Positions 57,331 to 64,000 of a stretch of 64,000 bases of DNA are shown one piece after another. The number at the start of each line of letters is the position of its first letter. The first letter of the stretch is position 1. The DNA is from Lepidonotus clava (taxonomy: Eukaryota > Annelida > Polychaeta > Phyllodocida > Polynoidae). The notes under the pieces are model-generated. The model saw nothing but the letters and a program-made list of their open reading frames with translations. It did not search any database and was not told the DNA's origin. The position numbers and the translations under genes were made by a program. The stretch spans positions 13,081,396 through 13,145,395 of the forward strand of contig OW387145.1 in assembly GCA_936440205.1 (NCBI GenBank), read 5' to 3'.

Positions 57331-60102
57331 TCATTCAACTTGTTATTCCATTGATTGTATGAGTGTGTTACAGTGTTGGACTTGGCGCTCTAGCTTTCCA
57401 AGTTCTAAGTGCAGCAGAGTGTTGTTTTTAGGCACACCTAGTCTGGTGAACAAATCATAACTTTCAACTTGACGTAGTTACAGTGTATGCCAAAAACCGT
57501 CGGACATCCAGACATGTCCATCCTTTTTCTTTAAATGTCTGACGTTTTACCCTTAACAAGTGGCTTCGCCAGGCTGAAAAACACTGGCAATGACAAACTC
57601 TTTCAGGAACCCACAACCTTTGGGTTTGGAGGTGGGGTCCTAACCACTACAGCATAAAGCCACATAGAGGATAAGAATGGAACTAGATAAAGGGGTCATG
57701 ACCCAATTTGCTGGTTTCCACAGGTCCTCTAACAAGCAGTTTAACAAAATAGCAACCAGAAGGACATGTGGGTAGCAGCCTATTTCACAGGTTCTTGGTA
57801 TGACTTGAAGTTCAACTTGAAGTAAGTTCAGTGTGTAGACTGCTACATGCAAAGGATATCATTTTAGAAGTAGTAGGGTAAACATCATACATTGTCCCTA
57901 TAAAATTGTACCTTTGTTACTGTTATTTTGCTGAAGTCTTCTAAAAGTTAATTTGTTTATGGCATGTAGGGTATGGTATGGAATTGGTCAATGTGATACT
58001 CTCAAATGTTATTACAAATAGATTTTGGGATACACTGTAGTTGTCATATTCATCTTACAGATTCATTTTCATATAATACACGCAAAGAAGTTCTTAGATG
58101 CCTGTGGATCATATCTTACGTGAATAACCAAGTTTTTTTCCTGTATGTTTTGGGAAGAAAGACTCAAATGACAACTTGTGTCGAAAGTGATATCAACACT
58201 TGAAACTCATGGGATATCAAGACATGGATCTCCTAGGATGTTCCTAGAAAAGGTACTGAGGTGGACCAATACAGATCTATATTACGTAGTTAAAGTGAGT
58301 GGCTAGTGCTTAAACAACTATATATTCAAGTAACATAATCATGTATATGCATCTTCGGGATTGAATTGGTCCTCATCAGGTCGCTTATATCGATAATTTA
58401 TCAGTTCTTAATCGCAAAGGACACTTGCTTAAACAGGGTATCACAGTGATATTGCGTCAATGACATAATGTTATCAGCTACCTGTATACGTTCTAAGAAA
58501 AACCACAAAGATTATTTTCAATTCATTGCAACTGTGTAATTTTATTGCATTTCTGAGTATTTTACATTATAATAAAGTACCGCGCGGAATACAAATAATC
58601 AAATACTGTACAACAAAATTGATATAACCTCCAATTAATTTTGTCGGTTCATTCTTGTGTTTGCATATTGAAACACCTTTATGAGCGAAGTTTGATAATC
58701 GAATGTTACTCCCTGTGTCGGTAACATATTTTCTGTTCCTCTTCAATCCCAAAAATCAAAAAGCCTATATTCCACATCCCGATTTTGCTACCGATTTTCA
58801 TAATCGGCAAGGGAAATGAATGTTTATAATAGCGACATGTTATATGTCATTAAAAAGGTTTCATGATTCTCTTTCAAATGATGTCTATGATGTATGATTC
58901 CATGCAATATTTTCACAGAAATTCAAACAGATACAAAACCAGCAGCATAAAAATCGGCCTGTGGAATACACGCTTTAGGATTATCAAGTGATTTATATTT
59001 ACAAGTGTACTTATGTACCATCTTAACTACGCCTTACATTAGCATCTATGTGCAATAAGTACTCTATCACGTATTTACAACAGGTCAATACGATATTTTT
59101 TCAGTCTTTCGGATATATAATACTGTGCTAAACCAGGTGGCATGCGTCATCTTATCATCTTCTCAGGTTTGTTATCAAGGGTTCTTACCAAGCTATTGGT
59201 ATTTCAATGCATTTAAGGCTTCTGTAAAGTCATTCAGGTTTTCAAAACGTGTGAGACTTGGGTAGCAGGTCCCTAAAGGTTGGCTTTAAATCTGTGTCCA
59301 AAATTTGCAAACGTATAGTCGAAAATCTGAAAACAGTATCAGACGAAAACAACTAAGTACCCTGTTAACAAAACCTTTTGCAAAAAAACAAGCTATCTCT
59401 TAACTTCCGTTTTTTTATGTTTAAGTAGACCGGGCCATGTGATGCTACTGCTTATGTAATGCAATTATATCCGAGTTTTTATATACAGATTTAAAACAGT
59501 TGTATATAGTGGAGGTAGTGACGTTTCTACATTTAATATCAAATGTGCGTTGAATATGTATCAATATTTTGATATAAGATCTATTCATGTGAATAAAGTT
59601 ATATAATTTTCTTGTAAATACAACATGGACTTTTTTGTTTTTTTGTAATGCCCAATTTGAGAGTCAGTGATTTGTATAAACATGTATACGCATACAATTT
59701 GTCATCTTGGACATTATCACAGTAGAATATGATAAACTATGAATGTTATAACTATTCTATGCGATTTCTAAAACATAAAAGGTAGTTTTATATCCACCCG
59801 TAATTGAACTTTACTTTATAAGGATTAAACACCGTGCACTAGTTTGTTCATAAAGGACAGTAAACTAAATAACATAAGACATGGTCCGTAGTCATAACTT
59901 TTCTTCTAGATAAATGTGACAACTGAGGATGGCACCAATGATATACAGTGTTAATGGTACTTTGTAGATGGTATAGCTTGAGGAAAGGACGTAGTCAACG
60001 CGCACCTCTGAAAATAGATAACATAATTATAGGATAACTGATGATATACATTTTGCCAAAGTGTGTCAAACATTATATATGACTAAAGATCAGTCTTTAT
60101 TG
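57331..60102. other. 3' flank of C19orf12 homologue, no gene recognised
   Basis: AT-rich, with AATAAA near 58570 and 59590 as possible polyadenylation signals. Contains one MITE (58768-58969) and no credible ORF. Confidence 0.5.
58768..58969. mobile_element. MITE with TIR TATTCCACATCCCGATTTT
   Basis: Ends TATTCCACATCCCGATTTT and AAAAATCGGCCTGTGGAATA around about 160 bp of AT-rich sequence. Confidence 0.65.
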
Positions 60103-61115
60103 TGTGACATTCTCTGGTAAGTCGGGGTTGCCGATTCCTACAGCAGAGGAACGTGGGGATTGTTCGGGTCTCGGGCGGACGGGGAATCCGGGCCAAGAAC
60201 CGAGATGTGTTTTTAGAGTCGTGCCTCGCGCACGAGGGGGGGGCTGAGCGAATCGGTCGGGAATCGGTGCTCGATGTCAGACGGAGGACTGCGGGGAAGG
60301 GAAATTACGGTAGGGGTAAGGGGAGGTCGTGGTTCGTCTCGCTCTATCTCCCAGGCCGGTATTCACCTCGACAGGGCGGTCCACCCCGGATTCCGGTCCG
60401 CGGGGCCGTCGGGCCGACGGTCGCCTATTGTTTGGTAGCGTGGGGCCGAGCCAGCCGCGCCGTCGTCCCCGCAGACTTCGGGTCTCCGCTCCGTGTTCTG
60501 GTCCTTCGCGCCGTTCTGCGCCTACACTTCCGGGACCCCATCCGGGACAGTTTCGGGCCTTCGCGCCCTACCTCGGTCCTCCGTTCCTCGTTCCCGTTCC
60601 TCGGGCCGTCGGGCCCCCGTCCTAAATTTCGCCTATTTATCTCGAACTTCTACTGTTTTACTCTAACTTCTGGTTAATTAACTCATATCGGCTCATCTCA
60701 GCGGTTGTTTAAGGGAAGAAGACACGTCTGGACACAAGGAGAACTGTTAAAGAACTCTGTTTATTCGGGCCTCACCGCCCCTTTATATACCCTAGAGGTC
60801 AGCTCTGATTGGCTGCTTTCGGTCACGTGATCTACAACTGACGTCACTTCCGGTTTACATTTCTCGTTTCCGCTTTACATACCACTTCCGGTTTACATCT
60901 TTCCGGGTTCCGTTCCTTTACATATTCGTTCCTTTACGCTTTCGTTCCTTTACATATTCGGGCCTCTTTCTCGGGCTTTTTACACTTTTGTTCTTTTACA
61001 TATTCGTTCCTTCACACTTTCGTTCCTTTTACGAACATATATACTTTTTGTCATATTACCTTATTTTCTCTTATTTGGTCTCTTTACGTATTTGGATGAA
61101 TAGGCATTCATCACA
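60103..61115 (-). mobile_element. LTR-like block, 1.0 kb
   Basis: The plus-strand limits TGTGACATTC and CATTCATCACA give TG...CA ends with a short inverted TGTGA. On the minus strand the order is a tandem GTAAAGGAACGAA repeat, TGACGTCA, CACGTG, AGCCAATCAG, GGGTATATAAAGG, then CCCGAATAAAC. This is a standard U3 promoter followed by a polyadenylation signal. A purine tract (AAGAAGGTGCGGGAGGG) immediately precedes the block in that direction. The second LTR would be beyond the window, so this is inference. No RT is visible in the 2.9 kb to its right. Confidence 0.45.
60905..61036. repeat. Tandem TTCGTTCCTTTACATA repeats
   Basis: About six degenerate copies of a roughly 17-20-bp unit (TTCGTTCCTTTACATATTCG and variants) lie upstream, in the minus sense, of the CRE/CCAAT/TATA cluster. 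They look like promoter-proximal repeats. Confidence 0.7.
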
Positions 61116-61476
61116 CCCTCCCGCACCTTCTTGAAAGGTGGGAAAACACGTCTTACAAAATCTCAAAGCAGTTCATACAACAACAATAGGATATACTTTA
61201 AAACCAGAAACATTTTTTCAACTACCAATCTACGCTCCTTATCGGCAGAGGAGGAGGTGTCACCCTCTGTCCTCTCCGGTCAACTTCGGAGGGCCCCTGG
61301 GGCCTATCCGGCTAATTCTTATTTTCTTCTTTCTTCGTTCTTCAATCTTCGTTTTTCGTTTCACGTCAAAGTTCATGTAGTTCGTTTTACATATCTTAGT
61401 CTCATATTTCTGCGTCATAGTTCTTATCCTGGGTCTATCAGGACCCGTACTCCGCCTTTTTTCCTTTAGGATGAGC

Positions 61477-61851
61477 GAGCCGGTCGTGGCTCTCCCACGC
61501 GGGACCGGGGATCGGTCGTGACCCCGTCGCCCCCGCTCCTCTCCTCTGGGCTCTATGTACTTAGCCCCGGTCTTTCTTTCCTTACTTTACCCTCGTTAGG
61601 ACAGAGGAACCGGTCGGGGCCATGGGTCGGTCGTGACCCGCAACACCCCCGTTCCGTCGTCGTCCAGACGTTTCCCTAATTCGGGCGGAGAATCGGTCGT
61701 GATTCTCCCACCCAGAGGCAAGGATCAGTCGTGACCTTTAGTCCTTTCGACCTTTTGTCCGTTTTTCGTCGTCCAGACGTTCTCCGTTGTTTTTGGGCAG
61801 AGAGTCGGTCGCAACTCTCCTGCCCGGAGGCAAGGGCCGGTCGTGACCCTT
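61477..61851. other. Cluster of seven hairpins with a constant GGTCGT loop
   Basis: Hairpins lie at 61477-61492, 61507-61525, 61624-61639, 61687-61708, 61720-61738, 61795-61825 and 61832-61851. Loops are GGTCGT (once AGTCGT, once GGTCGC). Stems differ but remain paired: GAGCC/GGCTC, GGGTC/GACCC, GGAGAATC/GATTCTCC, AGAGT/ACTCT with outer GGGCAG/CTGCCC, and AAGGG/CCCTT. Part of the cluster is a 109-bp tandem duplication. Stem changes are compensatory, which argues for a selected RNA or single-stranded DNA structure. Role unknown. Confidence 0.7.
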
Positions 61852-61959
61852 CGTCCTCCCGGTTATCACTCTTCTCTGCGTTCTTTAGATGATGATGATT
61901 TGAAGATGAAGTTTTGTAGAAAGACTGAAGTTTTTGTAGAAGGAATGTTGTAGAAAGAA

Positions 61960-62223
61960 ATGTTCTTTTTAGACTTCGTGCCCTTCGGTCGCCTCGGCAT
62001 TCAGAGCCTCCCAATGCCTTTTCACGTTTGGCAAGGACAAGATGTTCGAGCCAGAGGCCGAGGTACCCACCGGTTCCAAAGAAGAAATGGCAATGGATGT
62101 GGAGAGGAACTTAGTTCAACAGTCAAAGCCTCAAGAGGAAGCTTCAGAAGATGGCGCCGTGTAGTTCGTGCTACCGCTAGCAATGAAACTCTGGATGGAG
62201 TTGGGATGAAGGTAAGTGTGTGA
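61960..62223 (+). CDS. Short ORF region of unknown nature
   Basis: An 87-aa open frame ends just after a GATGAAG/gtaagt donor-like site. A second frame in the same stretch (ATG at 62042) gives an acidic protein-like sequence (MFEPEAEVPTGSKEE). I cannot tell which, if either, is used. It lies right of the LTR-like block and could belong to that element, so I draw no protein from it. Confidence 0.25.
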   Translation: MFFLDFVPFGRLGIQSLPMPFHVWQGQDVRARGRGTHRFQRRNGNGCGEELSSTVKASRGSFRRWRRVVRATASNETLDGVGMKVSV

Positions 62224-63007
62224 AAACTAGAATTATTAATTGTTGATGAGGTGTCCGTTTTCCGTGCAGGAACGAAGTTTGACTTTGCAGTCGCCGGCCA
62301 TGTCGGAGTGTCCCTGTGACACGTGGCCTCGTGGTTAACCTAGCACCAGTTGTAGGAGACGATCGGCTTTCGACCACGCCGACACACTCAAAGATTTTAG
62401 AGGCAAAGGAAGATATCTGAGCAGGAGTTCAATGTAGTTAATAGGGTATTCCGTCACCGTTCCGGGCCCAAGTGGCACAACATCAACCGGAACGGAGACC
62501 AGATGAGTAGACAGTTTTCTTTTTGATGAGGTTTTTTTGATGACAGGAGCCGGCGCCTCTCATCCCTCCCCCCCGTGGCCAACGGTAGGAAGACAACCCT
62601 TCTTGGGGCGAGAGGGAGACTCCTTCGTTCTACTGATGAGATGATTTCAAGAAGAGGATTCTCACTTCGGGCACTCGGGCCCTCGTTCGTCTCTCGGGCT
62701 CTCGGGCCCCATTCTGCTTACTAAACTTTCTTCTTCCCGAGGGACCATGTTCATTGACGATTTTCTTGAGACTGTAATACCAACAAATAGTTCGTAATAA
62801 AGGTAAGTTTAAGATTCGGTCTGGTTTGATTCTGGGGTAAGGCCACAGTCTTCATCAGTGCCATGCCCATCTACATGAAGCCACTTGAACGCCTTTGACA
62901 CGCGCCGGGACAACAGCTTCGAGTCGTTCCGAGCTGCTCCTAGGTACGGCGGTTCGAAGTAGGTAAGTTGAGAATATTTTTAGAAGGAGAAGCTGTAGAA
63001 AGAGAAG

Positions 63008-63310
63008 ATGGAGGAATTCAACTGGGATCTGCATCCGACGTCCACCTTCGAGACACGGAATGGGCCAATCTCAGCCAGCTTCAGGAGACCGGATCTAGAG
63101 AAGAACTCATCCGACATCAAACTCCAAGGCAGGGATGAAGGATCGCTTCCATCGTTCTTTGCAGACCACCTTGTTCGCCTATCGAGGCATCCGAAACCGT
63201 CGTTCCACTCACCATCTCCCTATATGTTTCAAAGACTATTTTGTTCCATCCGTCGGGAAGAAGACATCAGGGAGTACGACACGGAAGCAGTCACGGTCGT
63301 TACTGCAGGT
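63008..63310 (+). CDS. Exon-like ORF of unknown nature
   Basis: It starts at MEEFNWDLHPTSTFE and stays open for about 100 codons to a GTTACTGCAG/gtaaga donor-like site. About 68 bp further on, TTATTATTAG looks like an acceptor, and an open stretch runs from there to 63663. No recognised domain. The surrounding region may belong to an LTR-like element, so this is only a candidate. Confidence 0.3.
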
Positions 63311-63378
63311 AAGATATTAATATAATAAAATAGTATGTGTAAGTCTATTAACTTTGTCTTGTTTACTTATTATTAGTA

Positions 63379-63663
63379 GGGCACGAGCGAGGGCCTTTCA
63401 ACTACCGTCCCTGCTCGCACCCCGGTCCCTCGGGAGACATCTACAGCTCTCCGCAGTCATTACACGACTCGCTGCATCGGTCTTGGCATGCTAAAACCAG
63501 CATCCAGGTGGAGAAATTCCACTCCATATGCGGTAAGAGGCTGAAGACAAGGAAACACAGAAGATGGTGGTACGATGAATCCGGGCCCATCCGGTCCAAC
63601 ATTCTGAGCGATCCATCCAAGATCAAGATGGCCAAAATCCGAAGAAGTCCAGACGAGCCGTAG
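63379..63663 (+). CDS. Second exon-like open stretch, basic protein segment
   Basis: Follows an acceptor-like TTATTATTAG and ends at TAG (63661-63663). It encodes about 94 residues, ending in a Lys/Arg-rich segment (KRLKTRKHRRWWYDESG, KIKMAKIRRSPDEP). The clear donor and acceptor around a short AT-rich gap suggest an intron between this and 63008-63310. Function and ownership are unknown. Confidence 0.3.
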   Translation, partial: GHERGPFNYRPCSHPGPSGDIYSSPQSLHDSLHRSWHAKTSIQVEKFHSICGKRLKTRKHRRWWYDESGPIRSNILSDPSKIKMAKIRRSPDEP

Positions 63664-64000
63664 AAAAGTTCGTTTTTTAGGTGCCGCTTGAGGACAGAGG
63701 CCGTTCCTCTCGCCTCCAGATCCCTCAAGGCAGCACGGGAGAAGGGTTCCAGTCTTGGCCCGTGCCAGCCCTTCCTCCAGCGGCGAGTCTCCGGTCCACC
63801 GGTACCCTATTTACCCCGGCACGACCGTTGACTCAAAGATTTGCACAATACTGTTCGTTCGTTCTGAGTTCCTTTCTTCAATTCCACCTCCTTGTTTTAC
63901 TCTCATTCCTCTTTGGTCACTCGGACGGGTGCCGGGTGTCCGTCCGACCCCCCGACCAAGTGACTCTCGCTCCGACATTCCGTTACTTATCCTTTTTCTC

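Noticed and set aside
60153-60677. 174-aa ORF
   Set aside because: It lies inside the LTR-like block, is Arg/Gly/Pro rich as expected from GC-rich DNA, and no coding motif is seen.
1-64000. CRISPR arrays, bacterial operons, tRNA or rRNA genes
   Set aside because: Intron-exon structure and repeats are eukaryotic, and no cloverleaf or rRNA signature was seen by eye.

Overview
The window looks like AT-rich DNA from an invertebrate animal, most likely a marine deuterostome. Its exons are small and GC-rich with canonical GT-AG borders. Its introns are full of short terminal-inverted-repeat (TIR) transposons, simple repeats, a LINE relic and a tyrosine-recombinase (DIRS/Ngaro-like) retroelement. 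Species cannot be fixed from sequence alone.

Positions 69-41786 (+) hold most of one host gene that I assembled by eye from 30 exons. All intron phases agree, and the coding exons sum to 3654 nt (1217 codons plus stop). The start lies left of the window. The product reads as a type I membrane protein related to VWDE (von Willebrand factor D and EGF domain protein). The order is: IPT-like/Cys module, two trefoil (P-type) domains, a Thr/Pro mucin-like stalk of seven tiny phase 1-1 exons, a beta-rich Cys region, a VWD domain, a C8-like region, an EGF-like domain, a second IPT-like/Cys module, a transmembrane helix and a short cytoplasmic tail. Exons 1-2 and 27-28 are an ancient internal duplication (216 + 115 nt in both).

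Intron 1 (285-7629) is mostly a stack of nested elements: a DIRS/Ngaro-like retroelement with gag, RT/RNase H and recombinase ORFs on the minus strand; around it a TIR transposon with many CCGTAAGCCC-type subterminal motifs; a short sister copy abutting it; and all of these inside a third repeat that recurs at 36.5 kb. Other introns carry several MITE families (some nested), a minisatellite whose unit contains the splice acceptor of the next exon, a LINE relic and a decayed stalk exon.

After a gene-poor 3' flank, 45922-51808 is a young LTR element with two nearly identical 620-bp LTRs and a 4-bp target duplication. Its signals place it on the minus strand. It has no recognisable pol, and its longest ORF (227 aa) is on the opposite strand. 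A compact gene at 55189-57330 (+) encodes a homologue of human C19orf12 (140 aa, three exons). A phase-compatible upstream exon at 53567-53957 may extend its N-terminus.

The last 4 kb (60103-64000) changes sharply in composition. It starts with a 1-kb LTR-like block. Beyond that, in 61477-61851, is the most unusual structure seen: seven hairpins that keep a GGTCGT loop while the stem sequences change with base pairing preserved. Exon-like ORFs of unknown nature follow to the window end.
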